Of a stretch of DNA of 64,000 nucleotides, positions 26,203 to 34,057 are shown piece after piece (positions within the stretch are counted from its first letter, which is position 1; each line of letters opens with the position of its first letter). The notes under the pieces were generated by a model that worked only from the letters and a program-made list of their open reading frames with translations, had not been told where the DNA came from and did not search any database. This DNA comes from Tissierellales bacterium. GTDB taxonomy: Bacteria; Bacillota; Clostridia; Tissierellales; Sedimentibacteraceae. A program made the position numbers and the translations under genes. Location: the NCBI GenBank assembly GCA_018433765.1, contig JAHDQO010000002.1, forward strand, positions 215,874 through 279,873. Direction: 5' to 3'.

Positions 26203-27363
26203 TTACCCTTTTAACGGCGAGATTACTCTTAGTCTGTTTACTACATCTACTAGCTTTTGTACTACATAATCAACTTCTTCTTCTGTATTAGAATCACTTA
26301 ACGTTAATCTTAGTGACCCATGTGCTATTTCATGTTTTAAACCTATAGCCATAAGAACATGTGAAGGATCTAATGAACCCGATGTACAAGCAGATCCACT
26401 TGATGCTGATATACCTTCCATATCTAAGTAAAGCAGCAATGATTCTCCTTCTATATAATTAAAAGAAAAGTTAACATTGTTTGCAAGTCTATTTACTGGA
26501 TGACCGTTCAATTTAATATCTGCTATATTATCTTTTATTCCTTTTATCAATCTATCTCTTAATTTAGTTATTTTTTCTATGTGCTCATCAAAATTTTCTT
26601 CAAGGATTTCTACAGCCTTACCAAATCCGACTATATTTTGTACACTTTCTGTACCTGCTCTTTTTTTGCTCTCTTGTGCTCCCCCGTGCATGAAATTGTC
26701 AAGTTTTGTTCCTTTTTTTACATACAATGCACCAATACCTTTAGGTCCATTAATTTTATGAGCAGACATTGAAAGCAAATCAATATTTAAGTCTTTTACA
26801 TCAATTCTTAAACCCCCAACTGCTTGAACAGCGTCTGTGTGGAATAATATTCCCTTTTCTTTTGCAATTTTACCTATTTCTTTTATTGGTTGTATTGTTC
26901 CTATTTCATTATTAGCAAACATTATTGTTATTAATATAGTATTGTCTTTTATACTTTCTTTTAGTTGTTCAATATTAACAACACCATTTTCATCAACATC
27001 TAAATACGTTACTTCATAACCTTGTTTCTCTAAATATTCGCATGTGTGTAAAATTGCATGATGTTCTATTTTACTAGTTATTATATGATTACCTTTACTC
27101 TTATTTGCATTTGCTACTCCTTTTAAAGCCCAATTATCTGATTCTGTACCTCCTGATGTAAAATATATTTCATCTTCATCTGCATTAATAAATTTAGCTA
27201 CACTAGTTCTTGCTTTATTTATTGCTCTTTTTGAAGTACGTCCTAAATCATATATACTTGAAGGATTTCCATACATTTCATTGAAATACTTAATCATTTC
27301 ATTAATTACTTCCTGCTTTGTTTGTGTTGTTGCGGCATTATCCATATATACTTTTTTTCCCAT
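26203..27363 (-). CDS. nifS: Cysteine desulfurase (IscS/NifS)
   Basis: This PLP enzyme converts cysteine to alanine and passes persulfide sulfur to IscU and MnmA. In the 386-aa protein the PLP Lys is in MSAHKINGPKG, the catalytic Cys in SSGSACTSGSLDPSH, and substrate/PLP contacts lie in NNEIGTIQP and HTDAVQAVG. The start is set at ATG 27363, giving MGKKVYMDNAATT, the usual N-terminus; ATG 27375 would put an AGGA directly against the start codon. It follows iscR by 64 bases. Confidence 0.95.
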   Translation of the reverse strand: MGKKVYMDNAATTQTKQEVINEMIKYFNEMYGNPSSIYDLGRTSKRAINKARTSVAKFINADEDEIYFTSGGTESDNWALKGVANANKSKGNHIITSKIEHHAILHTCEYLEKQGYEVTYLDVDENGVVNIEQLKESIKDNTILITIMFANNEIGTIQPIKEIGKIAKEKGILFHTDAVQAVGGLRIDVKDLNIDLLSMSAHKINGPKGIGALYVKKGTKLDNFMHGGAQESKKRAGTESVQNIVGFGKAVEILEENFDEHIEKITKLRDRLIKGIKDNIADIKLNGHPVNRLANNVNFSFNYIEGESLLLYLDMEGISASSGSACTSGSLDPSHVLMAIGLKHEIAHGSLRLTLSDSNTEEEVDYVVQKLVDVVNRLRVISPLKG

Positions 27364-27427
27364 ATTAATCCACATTCCTTTCGCTTTATTTTAAAAGTGC
27401 TAAAATTTTTTAGAAGTTTAAGATATT

Positions 27428-27856
27428 TTACTTTTTGCCTTCACCATGTATTTCTTTATTTTCATTATACATGTCAGCTAAAGTAATATTATCAATTACA
27501 TCATTGATACTGTTTTCTATTTTTTCCCAAATTATTCGAGTAGCGCATTCGGATTCTCTTGAACAGAAATCGCCGCTTAAACATTCAGATGGTGTCATTT
27601 CTCCTTCTAATGTTCTAAGTATCATACCTACAGTAATCTCTTCAGGTGATTTTGATAAAAGATATCCTCCTTGAGCTCCTCTAATTGTCTTAATAAAACC
27701 TTTTTTTTTCAATTTAGCTAAAATTTGTTCTAAGTAATTTTCTGATATACTATACTTTTCTGAAATTTTTTTTAATGAAACAGGTCCCTTTCCGTAATTA
27801 ACTGCAAGTTCAAATATTGCTTTAAGACCGTATCTACCTTTAGTAGATAATATCAT
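27428..27856 (-). CDS. iscR: Rrf2-family [2Fe-2S] regulator IscR
   Basis: This 142-aa regulator has an N-terminal winged helix (LSTKGRYGLKAIFELA; SLKKISEKYSISENYLEQIL; RGAQGGYLL) and three cluster cysteines spaced C-x5-C-x5-C in ECLSGDFCSRESEC. With ATG 27856 as start these are Cys92, Cys98 and Cys104, the E. coli IscR positions. It probably represses its own operon (nifS-iscU-mnmA) when loaded with a cluster. The start is chosen because AGAGGTG lies at good spacing; a GTG at 27865 falls within that site. Confidence 0.93.
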   Translation of the reverse strand: MILSTKGRYGLKAIFELAVNYGKGPVSLKKISEKYSISENYLEQILAKLKKKGFIKTIRGAQGGYLLSKSPEEITVGMILRTLEGEMTPSECLSGDFCSRESECATRIIWEKIENSINDVIDNITLADMYNENKEIHGEGKK

Positions 27857-27884
27857 ATTTTTCACCTCTCAATCCCAACTTGTT

Positions 27885-27930
27885 TAGTAGGAATTCAATA
27901 TATTATAGTATACCCTACTATTTTTGTCAA
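27885..27930 (-). promoter_or_regulatory. iscR operon promoter with overlapping operator-like inverted repeat
   Basis: On the minus strand TTGACA (27930-27925), a 17-base spacer and TATAAT (27907-27902) are perfect sigma-A boxes. TAGTAGG/CCTACTA arms (27914-27920 and 27885-27891) flank the -10, and TAGTA-N5-TACTA lies within the spacer. The overlap fits autorepression by IscR; that binding is inferred. Confidence 0.7.
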
Positions 27931-27979
27931 CATTATTTTCTTGTTAATTTTAATACTAAATGCTTGTACATTTTGTTAT

Positions 27980-28004
27980 AAAAAAATAAAGCTGGATACC
28001 CAGC
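27980..28004 (-). terminator. Terminator after the spore-coat-like gene
   Basis: The hairpin GCTGG-GTAT-CCAGC, followed by TTTATTTTTTT on the minus strand, lies 8 bases past the stop of the gene at 28012-28641. Confidence 0.8.
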
Positions 28005-28011
28005 CCTATTT

Positions 28012-28641
28012 TTATTCTCTAAATATATCATCTTTTTGTGGCGGGAAAAATTGAGGGAATGGTAATTTGTCAAATTTCTTACATATGTTTTCTTCTGGTC
28101 TATATTCTTCGCAAATTGGTGGCTCTGGACAATATCCTAAAGTAGGTATATATAATTGGACTTTTCCAACTACTTTTATAATAATGAATACACCTACAGC
28201 AAAATTAATGATACCATCACATTGGTATACATCTCCTAGTACTCTTGAACTAGTTTCTACCACTATCTTAAACTCAAATTCATCTCTTTTATCATCAGGT
28301 ATGAATAGAATAACATCCTTTTCTATGTCAGGTAAGTACTCTTCAAAGGTTTTTCCACATTTAGTTATTATTTCATATGGAATCCTTAAAGTAAATTTAA
28401 CTCTTTTAAAATTTTTTCTGCCTTTTAAATCTGCAACCATTAATGTACCAGGAACTATAAATCCTGCTTTAAATTTTATTGATTCAAACTCTTGCCCGTC
28501 TATACAATTCTCTATGTCTGGAAAACATTCTCTTTGCTGACAGTCTGAAAATACTTTGTCAGTTATGATACAATCCATTTTTATACATCTATCCAGTCCT
28601 GATTTTAATGTATCCCCTAGACTATTGTTAATTTCGGTCAC
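28012..28641 (-). CDS. Probable spore-coat-type protein (SPOCS/DUF3794-like)
   Basis: This 209-aa cysteine-containing protein has an N-terminal segment CIITDKVFSDCQQREC (near 24-39) of the sort found in clostridial spore-surface proteins. A beta-rich middle follows (VPGTLMVADL; FTLRIPYEII; FKIVVETSSRVLGDVYQCDG; VGVFIIIKVVGKVQLYIPTLGYCPEPP) and a proline-rich, charged tail. It has no signal peptide or membrane helix. GTG is the start, with AAGGAGG ahead. It is a single-gene unit with its own terminator. The family assignment rests on memory of similar clostridial proteins and is not certain; a cytoplasmic role is possible. Confidence 0.45.
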   Translation of the reverse strand: MTEINNSLGDTLKSGLDRCIKMDCIITDKVFSDCQQRECFPDIENCIDGQEFESIKFKAGFIVPGTLMVADLKGRKNFKRVKFTLRIPYEIITKCGKTFEEYLPDIEKDVILFIPDDKRDEFEFKIVVETSSRVLGDVYQCDGIINFAVGVFIIIKVVGKVQLYIPTLGYCPEPPICEEYRPEENICKKFDKLPFPQFFPPQKDDIFRE

Positions 28642-28753
28642 TGTATTACCTCCTTAATAAAAATTTGCCTATTTTACAATAAACGTCTAATATAATTGAT
28701 TTTAATACATATTATGAATTATAGATATTTGTGTGATTATTTGGAGGGATAAT

Positions 28754-29839
28754 ATGTTATATATTTTAGGTGAGGATAATAATTTTCATATATATTTGTT
28801 GAAAAATAATGATTTAATCAAAACTGAAGCTACTTCGAATAACTTATATAATAAATCAAAAGTAATAAAAACTATACACAATAAAATAGATAATTATATT
28901 TTTTTTAAAGTAAAAACAGAAAATTGTTTTTTATACAATTCTCGAAATAAAATAATAGTAAATAAATTTAATATACCTAGTGAAAACATAATTTATGACT
29001 CAACTGACAATATAATTAATGTTGAGTACTATATTAAAAATAATGCTGTATATATTTTGTCTTTAGAAAATAATAAATTTAATTCGTCTCTTTATTGCAT
29101 TAAAATTTTATGTTTAACATCTTCACTAGATATAATTAATGAGTTCAAATTTAATTCAGAACAAATTCCTAGTTATTTATCTTTTGTTGTTAGTGATTTT
29201 AATGATGTATTCATAGCATATTATGATACAACTTTAAAATTCTTATCGTTTAACACACTAATTAATAGATGGTCTAAATTAACTGAGATTAGTAAAAGTT
29301 TAGAAACAAGAGTAATATCAAGAATTAATTTACTAGATAATAACTTGCATATTTCAGTCTTTTCTAACAACACTATTAATTTGTATACTAATAATTATTT
29401 TAAGAACAGTGAATGGAATTTAACAAATAGTTTCTCACTAGAATTTCCTATTACATCAATTTACTTTATTAAAAGTACAAAACCTTTAGTTTATATCATA
29501 GATAATCTGTCAAAAACTTTTTTAATTGATTTTCAAGATTTTATGAATGTATCATCACTAGATAATACAGTAAACAATTTAATTTGCTGTCATGACAATG
29601 ATTATTATTTGATAAGAAATTTTTTTTATATTTCTGAAAAGGAAGTATTCAAAGAAGCAAAAACAACCAATACAATTAAACTAATAAAAAAAGAAGACAG
29701 TCAAGATTTACAAGTTCTAGATTTAAATAAGATACTTACTACCGTGTCAAAATTAGAGCAAAAAATTGATTTACTTAATAATAAAATTGATAATTTATAT
29801 GATCGCAGTATATTTAATCTATTCAGACGTAAATCTTAA
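28754..29839 (+). CDS. Uncharacterised protein, repeated beta pattern plus C-terminal coiled coil
   Basis: This 361-aa protein starts at ATG 28754, with GGAGGG just upstream (an earlier start at 28733 lies before that site). It has no signal peptide and no membrane helix. Residues about 1-305 show a regular alternation of beta strands and loops with Asn-rich turns, as in a beta-propeller (for example NAVYILSLENNKF, DVFIAYYDTTLKFLSF, NLHISVFSNNTINLY, KPLVYIIDNLSKTF). Residues about 320-355 form a heptad coiled coil (ILTTVSKLEQKIDLLNNKIDNL) ending in a basic FRRKS. It is one of only two plus-strand genes, divergent from the spore-coat-like gene. I do not recognise the family; a role in sporulation is only suggested by position. 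Confidence 0.6.
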   Translation: MLYILGEDNNFHIYLLKNNDLIKTEATSNNLYNKSKVIKTIHNKIDNYIFFKVKTENCFLYNSRNKIIVNKFNIPSENIIYDSTDNIINVEYYIKNNAVYILSLENNKFNSSLYCIKILCLTSSLDIINEFKFNSEQIPSYLSFVVSDFNDVFIAYYDTTLKFLSFNTLINRWSKLTEISKSLETRVISRINLLDNNLHISVFSNNTINLYTNNYFKNSEWNLTNSFSLEFPITSIYFIKSTKPLVYIIDNLSKTFLIDFQDFMNVSSLDNTVNNLICCHDNDYYLIRNFFYISEKEVFKEAKTTNTIKLIKKEDSQDLQVLDLNKILTTVSKLEQKIDLLNNKIDNLYDRSIFNLFRRKS

Positions 29840-30094
29840 TGCTTTATAAAAAATTACACCATTTTCTTTTTGACCATGATATATTTTATCTATTTCATAT
29901 TTTTCATGATAATTTCTAATTATTATATTTACAGTTTCTATACTAGATGTTTTTAAGCACAAATCACAACCACTTTTTATTCTACAAGGAAGTGAAGCCA
30001 ACTTTGTATTATAAATTCTATCATCATCATTCAATAAATTATGAACTATAACAGCATGATTCCTATATTTAAACGTTATTAAATAAAAATCCAT
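29819..30094 (-). CDS. DUF3343 protein (putative Se/S carrier-like)
   Basis: This 91-aa small protein matches the DUF3343 pattern: FYLITFKYRNHAVIVHNLL at the start, then LASLPCRIKSGCDLCLKTSS with a Cys cluster (Cys near 37, 43 and 46) in the position used by the family. Relatives are found near selenium/sulfur and cysteine-handling genes in Clostridia and are thought to carry sulfur or selenium; this is not proven. AAGGAGG precedes the ATG. Its last 21 bases overlap the 3' end of the convergent orphan gene. Confidence 0.75.
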   Translation of the reverse strand: MDFYLITFKYRNHAVIVHNLLNDDDRIYNTKLASLPCRIKSGCDLCLKTSSIETVNIIIRNYHEKYEIDKIYHGQKENGVIFYKALRFTSE

Positions 30095-30177
30095 AAATAA
30101 CCTCCTTATTTTAGAATATAATTTTTTTAGTGTATTGTTACAAATTAGTAATCTATTTTTAAAAACTAAATTATGTT

Positions 30178-30224
30178 ATAAAAAAAGTTGCTAATGCAAC
30201 TTCGGCCAGGAAGAAAACTTTCCT
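30178..30224 (-). terminator. Second terminator hairpin preceded by another hairpin
   Basis: Reading the minus strand, a short hairpin with arms AGGAA/TTCCT (30224-30208) is followed by GGCCG and then AAGTTGC-ATTA-GCAACTT (30202-30185) with a run of Ts. It lies just downstream of the terminator at 30236-30266 and upstream of the DUF3343 gene. It is either a tandem terminator or a small structured leader. Confidence 0.55.
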
Positions 30225-30235
30225 AAGTATATAAA

Positions 30236-30266
30236 AAAATTAGAATCAGGATTACCTGATTCTAAT
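30236..30266 (-). terminator. Terminator at the end of the aspS operon
   Basis: The repeat AATTAGAATCAGG-TAAT-CCTGATTCTAATT, followed by TTTTT on the minus strand, overlaps the stop codon of the last gene (30262-30765). It probably ends the seven-gene transcript that begins at the aspS T-box. Confidence 0.85.
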
Positions 30267-30765
30267 TAATATATCCAAGTTCTTCTTCAGCCTCATAAAT
30301 TCCAAATTCATCTTGAAGAATTTCTAAATTTTTATTATATTCATCTATAGATATTTGATTGCTATCTAGCATATTATCTAGTACTTTTTTGCTTCCATCA
30401 TAAAGAAAAATTTCTTTACACGGCCAAATAATATTTTCTTTTTGTTTATCTTTAGCATAATTAAATGATATTACTATTTCTTCTTTTTCTAAATTTGAAA
30501 CAGTTCCTAATAGATAAACATTATTTATATTCATTTTATGATTTTCACATATATTTCTAAAAAGCTTGAGGAATCTATAATGTTCTGCTTTCATTTCAAA
30601 CATAATGTCTTCATTAAGTTTCTCATCTATTATATCTTCATTATAATATTCTATAGAAACATCATACTCTTTATCAATATCATATTCTTCAACTTTAATC
30701 TTATCATAAATTTTTTGTTTTATATCTAAGTCTGTTATTTTAGAATGCCGTAATTTGAATTCCAT
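30262..30765 (-). CDS. Uncharacterised acidic protein
   Basis: This 167-aa acidic protein has no signal peptide or membrane segment. The first 50 residues are helical and Asp/Glu/Tyr-rich. The middle has beta strands around NVYLLGTVSNLEKEEIVISFNY. The C-terminus LDSNQISIDEYNKNLEILQDEFGI resembles the short helical hairpin of SHOCT-type domains, which often mediates oligomer formation. It starts immediately next to the rarA stop (AGGAGG before the ATG lies within rarA), so it is translationally coupled. I do not recognise the family. Confidence 0.7.
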   Translation of the reverse strand: MEFKLRHSKITDLDIKQKIYDKIKVEEYDIDKEYDVSIEYYNEDIIDEKLNEDIMFEMKAEHYRFLKLFRNICENHKMNINNVYLLGTVSNLEKEEIVISFNYAKDKQKENIIWPCKEIFLYDGSKKVLDNMLDSNQISIDEYNKNLEILQDEFGIYEAEEELGYIN

Positions 30766-32094
30766 CTAATCCTCCTGTTTATCAGTTTTTAAATAAATTA
30801 GAAATCTTCTAATTTTAGCTTCATAACCTGATTCCTTTGGTATATAATATTTTTTACCTATGCAATCATCAGGCAAATACTGTTGTGAAACATAACTTTT
30901 AGTATAATCATGAGGATATTGATAACTATTCCCCCTATTTAATTTTTTAGCTCCTTTATAACTGCTGTCTTTTAAATGATTAGGAACACTTAATTTAGAT
31001 TTTTCAACATCAGCCATAGCTTGATTTATTGCTTTATAAGATGCATTGCTTTTGGGGGCACAGGCTACGTATACTGCTGCCTGTGCTAAAGTAATCCTAC
31101 CTTCTGGCATACCTATGATTTCTATCGCTCTGAAGGCATTTACTGCTACCTGTAAAGCTCTTGGATCTGCATTTCCTACATCTTCAGAAGCACATATAAT
31201 TATTCTTCTAGCAATAAATTTAGGGTCTTCACCAGATTTTATCATTTTAGCTAGCCAAAAAACAGCTGCATCAGGATCTGAACCTCTCATGCTCTTAATA
31301 AAAGCTGATACTGTATCATAATGGTTGTCACCATTTTTATCATAATTAATTTGCTTTTTCTGTATACATTCTTCAGCAATATTTATTGTGAAATTAATTA
31401 CATTATCTTCATCTTTTTCTATTGTAGATATTCCTAATTCTATAGCACTTAAAGCTTTTCTTATATCTCCGTTTGCATTATTTACTATATGCTCCAAAGC
31501 ATCTTTATGCAAATTAATTTTTAAGTTTCCATAACCTTTTTCTTTATCTTTTAATGCCTTATCTATAACTTTTTCTATATCTTCACTCGATATTTTTTTA
31601 AACTCAAAAATTAAAGACCTAGATAATAATGCATTATTCACTTCAAAATATGGATTTTCTGTAGTAGCACCAATTAATATTACTGTACCATTTTCAACAT
31701 AAGGTAACAATGCATCTTGCTGTGTTTTATTAAATCTATGAATTTCATCTATGAATAAAATTGTTCTCTTATTGTACATTGAAATTTTTTCAACTGCAAT
31801 ATTAATTTTTCCCTTAATATCCTTAATACCACTAGTAACAGCATTTAATGTTGTAAAATCATTATTAGTTTTTTGAGCAATTATCTTAGCTAATGTTGTC
31901 TTACCTGTTCCAGGAGGTCCGTAAAATATGGCAGATGTCAATTTATCTGCTTCAATAGCTCTTGTTAGTATTTTACCTTTACCAACAATATGTTCTTGAC
32001 CAACAAAATCCACAAGACTTAGTGGTCTCATTCGTTCGGCTAAAGGGCTATTCTTTTTTATAGAATTTTTGTACTGCATATCAAATAAATTCAT
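30766..32094 (-). CDS. rarA: Replication-associated recombination ATPase RarA/MgsA
   Basis: This 442-aa AAA+ ATPase is related to clamp loaders and acts at stalled replication forks. It shows RPLSLVDFVGQEHIVG, Walker A FYGPPGTGKTT (near 55), Walker [12 protein letters not shown], sensor 1 LIGATTENPYFEVN, LLSRS with the arginine finger, and the C-terminal tetramer domain (SMRGSDPDAAVFWLAKMI; GMPEGRITLAQAAVYVA). It is 28 bases after glyA, with no own promoter seen. Confidence 0.95.
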   Translation of the reverse strand: MNLFDMQYKNSIKKNSPLAERMRPLSLVDFVGQEHIVGKGKILTRAIEADKLTSAIFYGPPGTGKTTLAKIIAQKTNNDFTTLNAVTSGIKDIKGKINIAVEKISMYNKRTILFIDEIHRFNKTQQDALLPYVENGTVILIGATTENPYFEVNNALLSRSLIFEFKKISSEDIEKVIDKALKDKEKGYGNLKINLHKDALEHIVNNANGDIRKALSAIELGISTIEKDEDNVINFTINIAEECIQKKQINYDKNGDNHYDTVSAFIKSMRGSDPDAAVFWLAKMIKSGEDPKFIARRIIICASEDVGNADPRALQVAVNAFRAIEIIGMPEGRITLAQAAVYVACAPKSNASYKAINQAMADVEKSKLSVPNHLKDSSYKGAKKLNRGNSYQYPHDYTKSYVSQQYLPDDCIGKKYYIPKESGYEAKIRRFLIYLKTDKQED

Positions 32095-32122
32095 TTATAA
32101 ACATCCTAATATATTAAAATGA

Positions 32123-33346
32123 TTAGCTAAATCTCTTAGTTATTTCTAATACTCTATTTTTTAAATGTTGCAATTCTTCTTTTTTAGATATAGCTAAGTC
32201 AATAATTTCAGCCAATTCTACCATTTCTTTTGATTTCATACCTTTAGATGTAACAGCAGGTGTTCCAATTCTAAGTCCACTAGTTACAAAAGGACTTTGA
32301 GGATCAAAAGGAATTGTATTCTTATTAGTTGTTATGTTAATTTCATCTAGAATATGTTCTGCTTCTTTTCCTGTAATATCTTTATTTCTTAAATCTATAA
32401 GTACTAAATGATTGTCTGTTCCGTTAGAAACTAGTCTAAATCCTCTCTCTTTTAATGCTTGAGCTAGTGTTTGAGCATTACTTATAATTTGTTTCTGATA
32501 ATTTTTAAAGTCATCACTAGATGCTTCCTTAAAACATACTGCTTTAGCAGCAATTATATGCATTAGTGGTCCACCTTGTATACCCGGAAAAATTGCTTTA
32601 TCAACTTTCTTTGCATGTTCTTTTTTACAAAGTATTGCTCCACCTCTAGGTCCTCTTAAAGTTTTATGAGTAGTTGTAGTTACAAAATCAGCATATTCAA
32701 CAGGGTTTGGATGAAGACCCGCAGCTACTAATCCAGCAATATGAGCCATATCAACCATAAAATATGCTTCAACCTCATCTGCTATTTGCTTAAAAATATT
32801 AAAGTCTATTATTCTTGAATAAGCACTAGCTCCGGCTACTATTAATTTTGGCCTTTCTTGTTTTGCTATTTCTCTAACTTCATCGTAATCTATTAATTCT
32901 GTTTCTTTATTCACACCATAAAATTTAACATCAAAATATTTACCTGAAAGATTAACTGGACTACCATGAGTTAAATGACCGCCATGAGTTAAGTCCATAC
33001 CTAGTATTTTATCTCCAGGTTTTAATATAGAAAAATATACACCAAAATTAGCATTTGATCCAGAGTGGGGCTGTACATTTGCATGGTCAGCCTTAAAAAG
33101 ATCCTTAAGCCTAGCTATAGCTAAATCTTCAACCTTATCTACAAATTCACAACCACCGTAATATCTCCTTCTTGGATATCCTTCAGCGTATTTATTTGTT
33201 AAGTGACTTCCCATAACTTCAAGAACTCTATCTGAAACAAAATTTTCAGAAGCTATAAGTTCTATATTGTTTTTTTGTCTGTCCTTTTCTTCAATAAGTG
33301 CATCATAAAGTTCTTTGTCATAATCTTTTGTTAAATTAAAATCCAT
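32123..33346 (-). CDS. glyA: Serine hydroxymethyltransferase
   Basis: This PLP enzyme interconverts serine and glycine with tetrahydrofolate and is the main one-carbon entry. The 407-aa protein has [44 protein letters not shown], the substrate/[13 protein letters not shown] and the PLP Lys in [14 protein letters not shown], and is of standard length. GGAGGAC precedes the ATG, 9 bases after the CsoR-family gene. It is co-transcribed with aspS, an uncommon pairing. Confidence 0.97.
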   Translation of the reverse strand: MDFNLTKDYDKELYDALIEEKDRQKNNIELIASENFVSDRVLEVMGSHLTNKYAEGYPRRRYYGGCEFVDKVEDLAIARLKDLFKADHANVQPHSGSNANFGVYFSILKPGDKILGMDLTHGGHLTHGSPVNLSGKYFDVKFYGVNKETELIDYDEVREIAKQERPKLIVAGASAYSRIIDFNIFKQIADEVEAYFMVDMAHIAGLVAAGLHPNPVEYADFVTTTTHKTLRGPRGGAILCKKEHAKKVDKAIFPGIQGGPLMHIIAAKAVCFKEASSDDFKNYQKQIISNAQTLAQALKERGFRLVSNGTDNHLVLIDLRNKDITGKEAEHILDEINITTNKNTIPFDPQSPFVTSGLRIGTPAVTSKGMKSKEMVELAEIIDLAISKKEELQHLKNRVLEITKRFS

Positions 33347-33355
33347 TTTGTCCTC

Positions 33356-33619
33356 CTATTTTGTATATTTTATTATAATATCTATTAATTCATCTAAAGC
33401 TTCTTCTGGCTCTGATGATTGCATCTTACTTTTTATACATTCACATGTATATTTTTCAAGAATTATTCCTCCAACTTTATTTAATGCTGATTTAGCAGCT
33501 GAAATTTGAATTAATACATCTCCACAAAATTTTTCTTCCTCTACCATCTTTTCTATACCTTTTATCTGTCCTTCAATACGCCTAAGTCTATTAATGATAC
33601 CTTTTTTATTATCTTCCAT
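33356..33619 (-). CDS. CsoR-family regulator lacking the copper-ligand histidine (CstR-like)
   Basis: This 87-aa all-helical DUF156 repressor has INRLRRIEGQIKGIEKMVEE, FCGDVLIQISAAKSALNKVG and YTCECIKSKM. Copper sensors of the family use Cys-x24-His-x3-Cys. Here Cys32 and Cys61 are kept at the right distance but the His position is Tyr57; an additional Cys59 is present. Two cysteines without the His is the arrangement of the persulfide sensor CstR. The target genes are unknown; the RseC-like gene beside it also carries a cysteine cluster. Confidence 0.85.
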   Translation of the reverse strand: MEDNKKGIINRLRRIEGQIKGIEKMVEEEKFCGDVLIQISAAKSALNKVGGIILEKYTCECIKSKMQSSEPEEALDELIDIIIKYTK

Positions 33620-33629
33620 AATTCACCTC

Positions 33630-34046
33630 TTATAATACTCTCTTTATAAAATAACTTATTTCTTCAGATTTTTCAATTCTTTTGTCAAACCCTTTTAAAA
33701 TAAGTGATGAAATTATTAATGATAGTAAGCCAATGATAACAGCTATTATTTCTCTGTGCGTATAATTTTTTAAAACTTGCATTGCAAATAATAGTGAAAA
33801 TATCATTATTATTAATGGTATACCATAAGCTATAAAAGCAAATTTAAGAATACTCTTTGTTTCAGTTTGTATTTCAACATAATCTCCTACACTTAATTTG
33901 TAATCTGATTTTATTTTAACCCTTAATCCTTCTATATTACAAGTACCTTTACATGTATGACAATTATCTCCACAAGCAGATGTACGTCTTACAAATACAG
34001 TAGCAATATTATCTTCAATTCTTTCAACTAATCCAATTTGATTCAT
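33630..34046 (-). CDS. SoxR-reducing system RseC family membrane protein
   Basis: This 138-aa protein has an N-terminal beta domain with the cysteine cluster ACGDNCHTCKGTC (about 24-36), then two membrane helices (about 74-96 and 103-122). RseC/RnfE-linked proteins of this type are tied to electron-transfer complexes, and the cysteines could bind an Fe-S cluster. No rnf genes are in the window. It is 11 bases after the TcdA-like gene and 10 bases before the CsoR-family gene, in one operon. Confidence 0.85.
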   Translation of the reverse strand: MNQIGLVERIEDNIATVFVRRTSACGDNCHTCKGTCNIEGLRVKIKSDYKLSVGDYVEIQTETKSILKFAFIAYGIPLIIMIFSLLFAMQVLKNYTHREIIAVIIGLLSLIISSLILKGFDKRIEKSEEISYFIKRVL

Positions 34047-34057
34047 TTACAATACCT

